Shown here: in pieces, positions 43,584 through 52,275 of the stretch
Layout of the letters: every line of letters starts with the position of its first letter
Position numbering within the stretch: position 1 is the first letter of the stretch
Source of the DNA: an uncultured Telmatospirillum sp.
GTDB taxonomy: Bacteria; Pseudomonadota; Alphaproteobacteria; Rhodospirillales; Magnetospirillaceae
Length of the DNA: 63,857 nucleotides
Direction: 5' to 3'
Assembly: GCA_903858635.1 (NCBI GenBank)
Contig: CAIOJO010000064.1
Location: forward strand, 1 to 63,857
Notes under the pieces: model-generated
Databases searched by the model: none
Told to the model about the DNA's origin: nothing
The model's input: the letters and a program-made list of their open reading frames with translations, nothing else
Program-made: the position numbers and the translations under genes

Positions 43584-46112
43584 ATGGATCAAGTGGAGCC
43601 TTCCGACTTACCGACCCCGTCCGTCGGGCAAATCGTCAGCGGAATCTTGTTGTCCTGCCCGCCGGCGACCACGGTATGCGAGGCGGCCCGCCTCATGCGG
43701 AACGCCCGTTGCAGTTCGATCGTGGTGGTTGAGGACGAGGTGGCGCTGGGGATCTGGACCGAGCGCGACGCACTGGCCATTGACTTCGCGGATCCGCGAT
43801 GTTTCGACCACTCCATTGCGTCGGTGATGACCCCCTCGGTCAAGGGGATCAACCGCAAGGCGACCATCCGCGAGGCCGGAATCCGCCTCAAGCAGGAAAA
43901 GATTCGCCATCTCCTGGTCACCGACGATAGCGGCAAGCCCTGCGGCATGCTGTCCCAGACCGACGTCGTCCTCAATCACGGGATCGAGCATTTCCTTACC
44001 TTTCGCGACGTTCGCTCGGTGATGTCGCGGCAGCTGTTGTCCCTGCCGGCCGAGATGCCGATCGCCCAGGCGGCGCGGCTGATCCGCGATTCGTCCGGGG
44101 AGGCGGCAGTGGTGCGGTCGCCGGTCTGGGCGGACGCCGGAATCGTCACCGAGCGCGACATTCTGCGGGTGATCGCCGAACGGCGCAGCGGCTCGGTCGG
44201 CGAAGCGGCGAGCCGGCCGGTTGTTTCGGTGCATCCCAATGAAAGCCTGCTCACCGCCCGTAATCTGTTCGGCAAGCATGGCTTCCGTCATTTGCTGGTC
44301 CGCGAGCCGGGCGGCGAGTTCGTCGGCCTGCTGTCATTCACGCAAATCCTCCAGACTCTCCAATACGAATACGTCGCCCAGATCGATGCCGCCCTGCGCG
44401 AACGCGACAAGGCCCTGATCAACTCAAGCAAGGACCTCCATCTGGCCCGCCAGGTGATCGAGGCGGCGCTCGACGGGGTGATGATCGTCGATGAGCAAGG
44501 GCAGATCGAATACGTCAATCCCTCGTTCAGCCGACTCACCGGCTATGACCAGGCCGAGGTCATCGGCCAGAATCCGCGCCTGCTCAAATCGGGTCGCCAC
44601 AACGACGATTTCTATGCCCGGATGTGGGCCGAGTTGATCGATGTCGGCCATTGGCAGGGCGAAATCTGGAACCGGCGCAAGGACGGCGAGATCTTCGCCG
44701 AATGGCTGACCATCAATTCGATCCGCGGCAAGGACGGGCGGATCACCAAATACGCCGCCATATTCAGCGATATCACGGAAAAAAAGCGCAGCGACGAGGC
44801 GGTCCATAACCTGGCCTATTGCGATCCGCTGACCTCGCTGCCCAACCGCCGCCTGTTCACCGACCGTCTCGACCAGGCGATCGCCAATGCCACCCGCCGC
44901 GGTGGCATCCTGGCGGTGATGTTCCTCGACGTCGATCTGTTCAAGCGGATCAACGACACCTTGGGTCACGACGTCGGCGATGCCGTACTGATCGAAATCG
45001 CCGCCCGGCTCCTGACCTGCGTCCGTCAGGGCGATACGGTGGCCCGCCTGGGCGGCGACGAGTTCGTCGTGTTGTTGCCGCAATTGGAGGACCCCATCGA
45101 CGCCGCCCGCCTGGCGGAGCGGGTCATCGCCGCCGTCAAGGCGCCGCTGAGGCTGTCGGGACGCGAATTCCAGGTCACCATCAGCATCGGCATATCGGTC
45201 TATCCCGAAGATGGTAGGGATGCCGAATCGCTGCTCAAATGCGCCGATCTGGCGATGTACCAGTCGAAGGAAAGCGGCCGCAGCTGTTACCAGCTCTATT
45301 CGCCGATCATCAATGCCCGGTCGACCGAGCGCCTTACCATGGATCACCGCCTGCGCACGGCGGTCGAGAAAGGCGAGATGAGCCTGGCCTATCAGGTCAA
45401 GGTCGACATGACCAGCGGCGAGGTCAGCGGCGCCGAGGCGCTGGTCCGCTGGACCAATCCCCAACTCGGCCCGGTGCCGCCGTCCGAATTCATTCCCTTG
45501 GCCGAGCGCATCGGTATCATGCCGATGCTCGGTGAATGGGTGTTGCGCTCGGCCTGCCGCCAGGCCAAATCCTGGCTCGACCGCGGCCTGCCGCAAGTGC
45601 GGACGGCGGTCAATTTGTCGCCGCGCCAGTTTCTGGTCGGCGACCTGGCCGGAACGGTGGAACGCGTGCTCGATGAAACCGGATTGCCGCCGAACCTCCT
45701 GGAAATCGAATTTCCCGAGGCGGTGATCGTCGACCACCCGCGCGACGTCGGCAAGGTGCTGCACCGTCTGCACGACATCGGCGTCCACATCGCCATCGAC
45801 GATTTCGGGGCCCTGCAAACCAGCCTGATGGCCCTCCGCGAATTGCCCATCGACGCCTTGAAGATCGATCGTTGCTTCATCGACGGTCTCGGTCAGGCCT
45901 TCGAGGAACGCGATATCGTCGGGGCCATCATTCGCCTGGCCCATGCGCTGGGCATGGTGGCGGTGGCCGAGGGGGTCGAGCGGCTGCACCAGGTCGAGGT
46001 GTTGCGGGCCGCCGGCTGCGACGCCATCCAGGGATACCTGATTGGCCGCGCCGTGTCCGCCGAGGACGTCGAGTTGCTGTTCGACCGCCGACTGCTTCCC
46101 GCCCCGGTGTAG
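43584..46112 (+). CDS. Four-CBS / PAS / GGDEF / EAL cyclic-di-GMP protein
   Basis: The 842-residue protein has four CBS domains (about residues 10-255, two Bateman pairs), a PAS domain (YVNPSFSRLTGYDQAEVIGQ), a GGDEF domain with intact LGGDEFVVLL and inhibitory RQGD site, and an EAL domain (GAEALVRW, NLSPRQF). The EAL loop-6 motif DDFGTGYSS is DDFGALQTS, so phosphodiesterase activity is doubtful. The cyclase looks active. CBS pairs usually bind adenine nucleotides. ATG 43584 has GGAAAG six bases upstream; ATG 43515 is an alternative that adds 23 residues. Confidence 0.9.
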   Translation: MDQVEPSDLPTPSVGQIVSGILLSCPPATTVCEAARLMRNARCSSIVVVEDEVALGIWTERDALAIDFADPRCFDHSIASVMTPSVKGINRKATIREAGIRLKQEKIRHLLVTDDSGKPCGMLSQTDVVLNHGIEHFLTFRDVRSVMSRQLLSLPAEMPIAQAARLIRDSSGEAAVVRSPVWADAGIVTERDILRVIAERRSGSVGEAASRPVVSVHPNESLLTARNLFGKHGFRHLLVREPGGEFVGLLSFTQILQTLQYEYVAQIDAALRERDKALINSSKDLHLARQVIEAALDGVMIVDEQGQIEYVNPSFSRLTGYDQAEVIGQNPRLLKSGRHNDDFYARMWAELIDVGHWQGEIWNRRKDGEIFAEWLTINSIRGKDGRITKYAAIFSDITEKKRSDEAVHNLAYCDPLTSLPNRRLFTDRLDQAIANATRRGGILAVMFLDVDLFKRINDTLGHDVGDAVLIEIAARLLTCVRQGDTVARLGGDEFVVLLPQLEDPIDAARLAERVIAAVKAPLRLSGREFQVTISIGISVYPEDGRDAESLLKCADLAMYQSKESGRSCYQLYSPIINARSTERLTMDHRLRTAVEKGEMSLAYQVKVDMTSGEVSGAEALVRWTNPQLGPVPPSEFIPLAERIGIMPMLGEWVLRSACRQAKSWLDRGLPQVRTAVNLSPRQFLVGDLAGTVERVLDETGLPPNLLEIEFPEAVIVDHPRDVGKVLHRLHDIGVHIAIDDFGALQTSLMALRELPIDALKIDRCFIDGLGQAFEERDIVGAIIRLAHALGMVAVAEGVERLHQVEVLRAAGCDAIQGYLIGRAVSAEDVELLFDRRLLPAPV

Positions 46113-46125
46113 CCCCGCCTGGGGC

Positions 46126-46526
46126 TCAGACCACCGCCACCCCGATACCGATCAGAATCGCCACGACGGAGCCGACCAGCAGCGCAAGCCAGGTCAGGCT
46201 CATCCCGGCGACCCGACCGAAGGTCAGGTCGGGAGACCTGGTCATTCCCCAGACGTGCAGCAGCCGGCCGAGGGTGAGGGCGATGCCCAGGCCATGCACC
46301 AGCAGCGCCGAAGCGTGATAGAACTCGATGAGCCCCATCAGGAGCAGCACCAACGGAATCGTCTCGACCGCATTGCCATGGATGCGGATGCGACATTCCA
46401 GTTCGCGATTGCCGTCGGTGCCGAAGGGAATCTTGGCCGTCCCCGGTAGGCCGTCACTCGGATCCCCAGGATGAGGACAAGCAGGCCGTTGAGCCCGGCG
46501 TAAAGCACCGTCACATGGAATGGCAT
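46126..46526 (-). pseudogene. Frameshifted MAPEG-family membrane protein
   Basis: From ATG 46526 the frame gives MPFHVTVLYAGLNGLLVLIL and GIRVTAYRGR, then loses sense and stops. One base over, from about 46437, the sequence reads KIPFGTDGNRELECRIRIHG, NAVETIPLVLLLMGLIEFYH and on to 46126 with three more hydrophobic segments. The join matches the MAPEG (glutathione/eicosanoid) family, so one missing base around 46435-46446 splits a gene of about 134 codons. It is either a recent pseudogene or a sequencing error. Confidence 0.7.
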
Positions 46527-46592
46527 GGGATTCTCCCGATCGCCGGCGGTGGTGTGTGGCCCCCCTTTAGATGACGCGCGCCGCCGCTCCGA

Positions 46593-47900
46593 TCAAGTGG
46601 CGCCGCCCACCCCACCGGCCGCCGCCTCACCCAGCACGTCCCAGGCACGATGCAGGTCGGCCGGTTCGATGCAATAAGGCGGCATGAAGTAGATCACCGA
46701 GCCGATCGGGCGCAGCAGCATGCCGTGTTCCAGGAAGAACGCCTTGATCTTGCTGCCCGCCGCGCTGCCATAGCCGCCTTCGCCCAGCTCCACGGCGGCG
46801 ATGGTACCGCAGGATCGGTGATGGCGGCCGAGGCCGGCGGCGGCCAAGGCGGCCAAGCGGCCGCGGTGGATGGCTTCGATGGCGGCGATCCGGCTCCGGC
46901 ACGCCTCCCCGAGCAGCAGCTCGAGGGATGCCAAGCCGGCGACACAGCCCAGCGGATTGGCGGTATAGGAGTGACCGTGCAGGAACGCCTTGTCGAGTCC
47001 CTCGCCAAGGAAATGCCGGTAGATCGCTTCCCGCACGACGGTGGCGCCCATCGGCAGGAAGCCGCCGGTCAGTCCCTTCGACAGGCAGACCAGGTCCGGG
47101 GTCACCCCGGCCTTGAGGCAGGCGAACAAGCCGCCGGTGCGGCCGAATCCGGTCATCACTTCGTCGAAGACCAGCAAGGCGCCGGCCGCCTTGACCCGCG
47201 CCGCCAGGGCGACCAGGAAGGACGGGCGGCACATCCGCATGCCACTGGCGCCCTGCACCAGCGGCTCGACGATGACGGCGGCGACATCCGGCCCGAGGGC
47301 CCGCTCGATGGTCTCCAGGGCCTCCGCCTCCTTGGCGGCAACCTCCTGGTCACCCTCCCAGCTGGCCGGAAATGGCAGCATCTCGACCGGAAACAAGAGG
47401 CCGTCCCAGGCCCGGAAATAGCCCGAGCTGCGCCCCACCGACATGGCGCCGACGGTGTCGCCGTGATAGCCGCCGTCGAAGGCCACCAACCGGCGGCGCC
47501 GCTCGTCACCGATATTGGCGAAATATTGCAGGGCCACTTTCAGGGCCACCTCGACGGCGGTCGAGCCGTTGTCGGAGAAGAACACCCGATCGAGGTCGCC
47601 CGGCAGCAAGGTGGCCAGCCCGGCGGCCAGACGCGCCGCCGGAGCGTGGGTGAAATCGGCGAACACCACCTGCTCCAGCCGGGCGGCCTGATCGGCCACT
47701 GCGGCGGCGATGGCCGGATGGGCATGCCCGTGCAGATTGACCCACCAGGACGAGATCAGGTCGAGCACCTGCCCGCCGTCCTCGGTCAGCAGATGGGCCC
47801 CGCGGCCGCCCACCGCCACCATCGGTGGCGGCGCCGTCTGGGCCTGGGTAAAGGGGTGCCAGACATGGCGGCGGTCGAGGTCGAGAATCGAATCGGTCAT
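46593..47900 (-). CDS. bioA: Adenosylmethionine-8-amino-7-oxononanoate aminotransferase
   Basis: The 435-residue class III aminotransferase has HVWHPFTQ, ISSWWVNLHGHAHPAI, GSTAVEVALKVALQY, FDEVMTGFGRTG, the PLP Lys in LVCLSKGLTGGFLP, and HGHSYTANPLGC. It makes 7,8-diaminopelargonate. ATG 47900 overlaps the bioD stop (ATGA). It is the last gene of the bioF-bioH-like-bioC-bioD-bioA operon. Confidence 0.95.
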   Translation of the reverse strand: MTDSILDLDRRHVWHPFTQAQTAPPPMVAVGGRGAHLLTEDGGQVLDLISSWWVNLHGHAHPAIAAAVADQAARLEQVVFADFTHAPAARLAAGLATLLPGDLDRVFFSDNGSTAVEVALKVALQYFANIGDERRRRLVAFDGGYHGDTVGAMSVGRSSGYFRAWDGLLFPVEMLPFPASWEGDQEVAAKEAEALETIERALGPDVAAVIVEPLVQGASGMRMCRPSFLVALAARVKAAGALLVFDEVMTGFGRTGGLFACLKAGVTPDLVCLSKGLTGGFLPMGATVVREAIYRHFLGEGLDKAFLHGHSYTANPLGCVAGLASLELLLGEACRSRIAAIEAIHRGRLAALAAAGLGRHHRSCGTIAAVELGEGGYGSAAGSKIKAFFLEHGMLLRPIGSVIYFMPPYCIEPADLHRAWDVLGEAAAGGVGGAT

Positions 47901-48511
47901 GGTGCGAACCCCGGGACTTGCCAAGCCAAAGGCGGATGCCGTCGGAGCGCCGCGGCGTCGGGCAGGGGCGGCAACTCGCCCACCACCGGGGCCGCGCCGA
48001 ACCGCTCGATGGCGTCGCGGTTGTCCGGGTTCGGCGGCCCGTTCAGAATGACCCCGGCGATCGGCAGTTGCCGCCGGCGCAGCGCCTCGAGGGTCAGCAG
48101 CGTATGGTTGATGGTGCCCAATCCGCTGCGCGCCACCACCAGCACCGGCAGGCCGAGATGGGTCATCAGGTCGACCATCAGCTCGGTCTCGTTGAGCGGA
48201 ACCAGGACCCCGCCGGCGCCCTCGACCACCAGCGGCCGGCTGGTCGCCGGCAGGCGAAAGTCACCGAGCCCGATGCGCCGGCCGGCCCGGGCCGCCGCCT
48301 GATGCGGCGACAACGGCTCCGGCAGAGCGTGGCGGCTGGGATGAATGACCGCGTCGGGGGCAAGTTGGCGGATGACGTCGGCGTCCCAGCCCTCCAGCGT
48401 ACCCGACTGCACCGGCTTCCAATATTCGGCCCGCCAGGACAGGACCAGCCAAGCGGCGATCATGGTCTTGCCGACCCCGGTGTCGGTACCGGTGACGAAG
48501 ACACCGCTCAT
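47897..48511 (-). CDS. bioD: Dethiobiotin synthetase
   Basis: The 204-residue enzyme has Walker-type VTGTDTGVGKTMIAAWLV, YWKPVQSG, and VEGAGGVLVPLNE. It closes the ureido ring with CO2 and ATP. It overlaps bioC and bioA by 4 bp each. Confidence 0.95.
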   Translation of the reverse strand: MSGVFVTGTDTGVGKTMIAAWLVLSWRAEYWKPVQSGTLEGWDADVIRQLAPDAVIHPSRHALPEPLSPHQAAARAGRRIGLGDFRLPATSRPLVVEGAGGVLVPLNETELMVDLMTHLGLPVLVVARSGLGTINHTLLTLEALRRRQLPIAGVILNGPPNPDNRDAIERFGAAPVVGELPPLPDAAALRRHPPLAWQVPGFAP

Positions 48512-49263
48512 GCCCGGATCTCGCCGTACAGCACGTGATAGGTGACGGTGAAGCCGCCTTCCAGCGAGGCCAGCAAGCGGCGGAACGGACCCGGCGGCAG
48601 CGGCCGATAGCCGGGGGCCGGCTCGCTGGCGCCGAGCGCCTTCAGGGTCCGCACGAAGTCGTGGCCGTCGGCATAGGGCTGGCGCACCAGTTCCTCGTCC
48701 ATCGCGTGGGCCAGCCCGGGTGGCCACGGGAAGTCGTCCATCGATGGGTATTGCGGGGTGCCGCATTCCAGACCGAGGGCATGATGCGCCGCGCGCCATT
48801 CGCTGAAGGTCTTCTTCCCCAGTGTCGCGAAAGCCAACCGCCCGCCGGGCTCGAGCAGGGCGCCCAGGCGTTGCAGCCCGCCCTTCAGGTCGACGAACCA
48901 TTGGAAGGCCAGATTGGAGCCGATCAGGTCGAATCGCTCGGCGATGCCCTCGGGCCGCTCGCCGTCGAGCAGCATGTAACGCGGCCGGTCCCCCAGACGG
49001 GCCTGGCAGCGGGCCAGCATACTGGGCGCGACGTCGGTCAGCAGCAATGCGCCGTCGGGAAAGAGCTCGGCCAAGCGGGCACTGAGGAAGCCGGTGCCGC
49101 AGCCGATTTCCAGCACCCGCGCCGGGGGATGCAGGGCGCCCGCCGCGATTCGATCGGCCAGACGCTGGGCGACCAGCCATTGCACGTCGGCCGCCACGTC
49201 ATAGGCGCCGGCATGGGACGAAAAGGCCCGCGCGATGCGGTCCTTGCGTCGATCCGTGCTCAT
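48508..49263 (-). CDS. bioC: Malonyl-[acyl-carrier protein] O-methyltransferase
   Basis: The 251-residue SAM methyltransferase has VLEIGCGTGFLSARLAE, SNLAFQWFVDL and FATLGKKTFSEW, typical of BioC, which methylates malonyl-ACP to start pimelate synthesis on the fatty-acid machinery. The ATG at 49261-49263 overlaps the stop of the preceding esterase gene; the longer open frame upstream lies within that gene. Confidence 0.9.
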   Translation of the reverse strand: MSTDRRKDRIARAFSSHAGAYDVAADVQWLVAQRLADRIAAGALHPPARVLEIGCGTGFLSARLAELFPDGALLLTDVAPSMLARCQARLGDRPRYMLLDGERPEGIAERFDLIGSNLAFQWFVDLKGGLQRLGALLEPGGRLAFATLGKKTFSEWRAAHHALGLECGTPQYPSMDDFPWPPGLAHAMDEELVRQPYADGHDFVRTLKALGASEPAPGYRPLPPGPFRRLLASLEGGFTVTYHVLYGEIRA

Positions 49264-49889
49264 GCCCAGGCCTCCCATAGGCGGAACAGCCGCCGGGCGC
49301 ACCATTCGGGGTCCTGCCGCGGCAACAGATGACCCCCAGGGTGCCATTCCACCGCCTGCCCGGCAAATACGGCCTCGGTCAAGTCGGGCGGCGCGATGGG
49401 ATCATTCCGGCCGGCCAGTGCCAGGTCGACCGCAGCGGGCCGTTCGTCCCACCTTGCCAAGCCGTCGAGGGCGGCGCCCAAGCTCGCCCGATCCAAGCCG
49501 GGATGAGCCGCGGGCTGGTCGATCCCGCAACGTTGCAGGAAGCTCGCATGGACCTCGGCCGGGTCTTCGCCGAAGCGCTCGATCATCCGGGCCAACAGGC
49601 GTGGCGCCGTGCCGGCCGGCAAGTCGGCGGCACGGCTGAAACGGGAGAACCCATTGATCGACACCAGCGAACACCATTCGATCGGTCGCTCGTGCAGCAA
49701 CCAGAGAAGGCCGAAGGAATGGCCGACGGCGATCACCGGGCTTCCCGGCGACGGCAGCGGCCGCTCGCCATGGCCGGTGAAGCCGAGGTCCCAGGCCAGG
49801 GTCGGCACCTCCGGCAGGGCCGCCCGCAATGGCGCCCAGAACGAGGCATCCAGCCCCCAGCCATGGACCAGCAGCAGGCAGGCGGTCAT
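49260..49889 (-). CDS. Alpha/beta hydrolase, probable pimeloyl-ACP methyl ester esterase
   Basis: The 209-residue protein has LLLVHGWGLDASFW, the nucleophile elbow VGHSFGLLWL, the acid in AGRNDPIAPP and the histidine in WHPGGHLLPR. In the bioF-bioC interval this is the position of BioH or BioG/BioV-type esterases, which remove the methyl group added by BioC. It overlaps both neighbours by 4 bp, supporting a biotin role. It is shorter than E. coli BioH. Confidence 0.8.
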   Translation of the reverse strand: MTACLLLVHGWGLDASFWAPLRAALPEVPTLAWDLGFTGHGERPLPSPGSPVIAVGHSFGLLWLLHERPIEWCSLVSINGFSRFSRAADLPAGTAPRLLARMIERFGEDPAEVHASFLQRCGIDQPAAHPGLDRASLGAALDGLARWDERPAAVDLALAGRNDPIAPPDLTEAVFAGQAVEWHPGGHLLPRQDPEWCARRLFRLWEAWA

Positions 49890-51067
49890 CGGCAATCCGC
49901 CAGCCGAATCACCGCCTCGGCCAATCGGTCCACTTCCGAGCCATCGTGACGGGCCGAAAAGGCGAATCGGATCCGGCTGCTGCCAACGGGAACGGTCGGC
50001 GGCCGGATCGCCACGCCCAGCAGGCCTTCGGCCTCCAACGCCCGGGCCAAGCCCACAGCCCGCTCGGCCCCGCCCAGCAGCACCGGCACGATTTGCGTCG
50101 ACGAGGCGCCAGTGTCGAGGCCGGCCGCCGCCATAAGCGAACGGAACCGCTGGGCGGTGGCCTGCAGCCGGGCCCGTTCGGCATCGAGTTGGGGAACCAG
50201 ATCGAGGGCGGCGTCCATGGCGCCGAGCACGGCCGGCGGCAGCGCCGTGGCGTAGATCAGGCCGGGGCAACGATTGATCAGAAAGTCGCGCATCAGGCCG
50301 TGGCAGGCGACATAGGCGCCGAATCCGCCGAGCGCCTTGCTGAAGGTGCCCATCACCAGGCAGGCCGGCCCGGCCAGCCCGGCAGCCAATCCAAAGCCAT
50401 CTTCGCCCAGCACCCCGGTGGCATGGGCTTCGTCGAGATAGAGAAAGGCGCCGAAGCGTCTGGCCAGTTCGCACAGCCCGGCCAGATCGGCACGGTCGCC
50501 ATCCATGCTGAATACCGTTTCGGTGACGATGAAGCGCGGCCGCGCCTCGCCGCTCCGACGGGTCAGCAATTCCTCGAGATGCGCCAGGTCATTGTGGCGG
50601 AAGCGGATCTGCCGCACCCCGGCGGCCAGGCAGCCCTGGTGCAGGCTGGCATGGTTCAGGCGGTCGCCGTAGACCAGCGGTTCGGCCCCCAGCACCCGCC
50701 GGTCGAGCAGGGCGGGCAGCACCGAGGCATTGGCCTGGAAGCCGGAAACGAACACCAGGGCCGCCTCGGCGCCCTTGCCCCGGGCCAGCTTGGCCTCCAC
50801 CTCGGCAAAGGGCAGCAGATCGCCGCAGACCAGCCGCGACGCCGTCGCCCCCGCGCCCCAGCGCCGGGCATAGTCAGCGGTCCGCTCGATCAGCAGGGGA
50901 TGGCGCGACAGGCCGAGATAGTCATTGGACGAGAAGTCGAGGAGCGGACCGTTGCCGAAGTCGAGGCGGCCATCGGCCAGCCGGTCGACGCTGCGCAGAC
51001 GCCGCCGCTGGGCGGCCTCGTCGAGGCCGTCGAGGCAACGGCGCCAGCAGTCATCGAAGTCGCGCAT
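49886..51067 (-). CDS. bioF: 8-amino-7-oxononanoate synthase
   Basis: The 393-residue PLP enzyme has DFSSNDYLGLSRHPLL, GAGATASRLVCGD, VYGDRLNHASL, YLDEAHATGVLG and the PLP Lys in VMGTFSKALGGFGAYV. It condenses pimeloyl-ACP with L-alanine. It is the first gene of the - strand bio operon and is divergent from bioB (99 bp apart). The open frame continues antisense through bioB, but that part is not real. Confidence 0.95.
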   Translation of the reverse strand: MRDFDDCWRRCLDGLDEAAQRRRLRSVDRLADGRLDFGNGPLLDFSSNDYLGLSRHPLLIERTADYARRWGAGATASRLVCGDLLPFAEVEAKLARGKGAEAALVFVSGFQANASVLPALLDRRVLGAEPLVYGDRLNHASLHQGCLAAGVRQIRFRHNDLAHLEELLTRRSGEARPRFIVTETVFSMDGDRADLAGLCELARRFGAFLYLDEAHATGVLGEDGFGLAAGLAGPACLVMGTFSKALGGFGAYVACHGLMRDFLINRCPGLIYATALPPAVLGAMDAALDLVPQLDAERARLQATAQRFRSLMAAAGLDTGASSTQIVPVLLGGAERAVGLARALEAEGLLGVAIRPPTVPVGSSRIRFAFSARHDGSEVDRLAEAVIRLADCR

Positions 51068-51166
51068 CCGTCTCTCTCTCTGGAGGTGAAGCGTTCTAAA
51101 GGGTTTTTTTCGGGGATGCAAAGGTGCTATTGAACCCGATCCGGCCAAGCAACGAAAGGGTGCCCT
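51068..51166. promoter_or_regulatory. Divergent bioF/bioB promoter region
   Basis: These 99 bp must contain promoters for both bioF (-) and bioB (+). A run of seven T (around 51105) and AGAGAGAGA just upstream of bioF on the - strand are visible. I saw neither a BioR-type box (TTATMKATAA) nor a BirA-type palindrome, so biotin control is not evident from the sequence. Confidence 0.5.
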
Positions 51167-52171
51167 ATGCAGTCTGCCAGTGTCGTTTCCCGCCCCGCCG
51201 CTCCGACCGCCGCGGGATCGGCCGACGGGCTGCGCCACGATTGGACGCAGGAACAGGTCGAGGCGCTGTTCGCCCTGCCCTTCAATGACCTGCTGTTCCG
51301 CGCCGCCACCCTGCACCGCCAGAATTTCGATCCGAACCGCGTGCAGATCAGCCGCCTGTTGTCGATCAAGACCGGCAAATGTCCGGAAGACTGCAAGTAT
51401 TGCCCGCAGAGCGCGCATTACGACACCGGACTGGCCAAGGAAGACCTGCTGGAAGTCGAAACGGTGCTGGAAGCGGCGCGCGCCGCCAAGGACTCGGGCG
51501 CCTCGCGCTTTTGCATGGGTGCCGCCTGGCGCGGGCCGGGCAAGGATTTCGACCAGGTTCTGCGTATGGTCGAAGGGGTCAAGGCGCTCGGCCTGGAGAC
51601 CTGTGCCAGCCTTGGCCTGTTGAATTCCGAACAGGCCCATCAATTGAAGGATGCGGGGCTCGACTACTACAACCATAACATCGACACCTCGCCCGAGCAT
51701 TACGCCGAGGTCATCACGACGCGCAGCTTCGACGACCGCCTGACCACCTTGGACCATGTCCGCGAGGCCGGGATGAAGGTGTGTTGCGGCGGCATCGTCG
51801 GGATGGGCGAGAAGCAGGACGACCGGGCCCGCATGCTGCAAAGCCTGGCCAACATGGCCAGGCATCCGGAAAGCGTGCCGATCAACCTGTTGATCAAGAT
51901 CCCGGGCACGCCGCTGGAAGGGGTCGAGGACACCGATTCCTTCGACTTTATCCGCACCATCGCCGTCGCCCGCATCCTGATGCCGGCCTCCTATGTCCGG
52001 CTGTCGGCCGGCCGCCAGGCGATGAGCGACGAGATGCAGGCGCTGTGCTTCTTCGCCGGCGCCAATTCGATGTTCTGCGGCGAACGGTTGCTGACCGCCG
52101 GCAATCCTTCGCCGCATGCCGACCGTTCGCTGTTCGGCCGTCTCGGCCTCAAGCCCGAGGGCGCCGCGTAA
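51167..52171 (+). CDS. bioB: Biotin synthase
   Basis: The 334-residue radical-SAM enzyme has the cluster motif [14 protein letters not shown] (CxxxCxxC), [19 protein letters not shown]-like [11 protein letters not shown] and PGTPLEG. It inserts sulfur into dethiobiotin. AAAGGG precedes the ATG. A 9-bp-periodic inverted repeat starts 9 bp after its stop. Confidence 0.96.
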   Translation: MQSASVVSRPAAPTAAGSADGLRHDWTQEQVEALFALPFNDLLFRAATLHRQNFDPNRVQISRLLSIKTGKCPEDCKYCPQSAHYDTGLAKEDLLEVETVLEAARAAKDSGASRFCMGAAWRGPGKDFDQVLRMVEGVKALGLETCASLGLLNSEQAHQLKDAGLDYYNHNIDTSPEHYAEVITTRSFDDRLTTLDHVREAGMKVCCGGIVGMGEKQDDRARMLQSLANMARHPESVPINLLIKIPGTPLEGVEDTDSFDFIRTIAVARILMPASYVRLSAGRQAMSDEMQALCFFAGANSMFCGERLLTAGNPSPHADRSLFGRLGLKPEGAA

Positions 52172-52179
52172 GCGGGTTT

Positions 52180-52265
52180 ACCACGGAGAACACGGAGAGC
52201 ACGGAGGGACAATTCTGAGCGGAGCTCGCTAAATCGACCTCCGTGTCCTCCGTGATCTCCGTGGT
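52180..52265. repeat. Inverted repeat with 9-bp-periodic arms (copy C)
   Basis: The left arm (52180-52207) is ACCACGGAG-AACACGGAG-AGCACGGAGG. The right arm (52238-52265), read on the - strand, is ACCACGGAGATCACGGAGGA followed by CACGGAGG, giving 25 of 28 matches across a 30-base spacer. It lies between the convergent bioB and DUF2076 genes and could end both transcripts. The 9-bp unit (xxCACGGAG) differs from copies A and B, but the design is the same. Confidence 0.75.
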
Positions 52266-52275
52266 TCCACTTTCC

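Noticed and set aside
49890-52117. Very long - strand open frame through bioF and antisense to bioB
   Set aside because: Only the part from 51067 (bioF start) matches a family; the rest is a high-G+C shadow of bioB.
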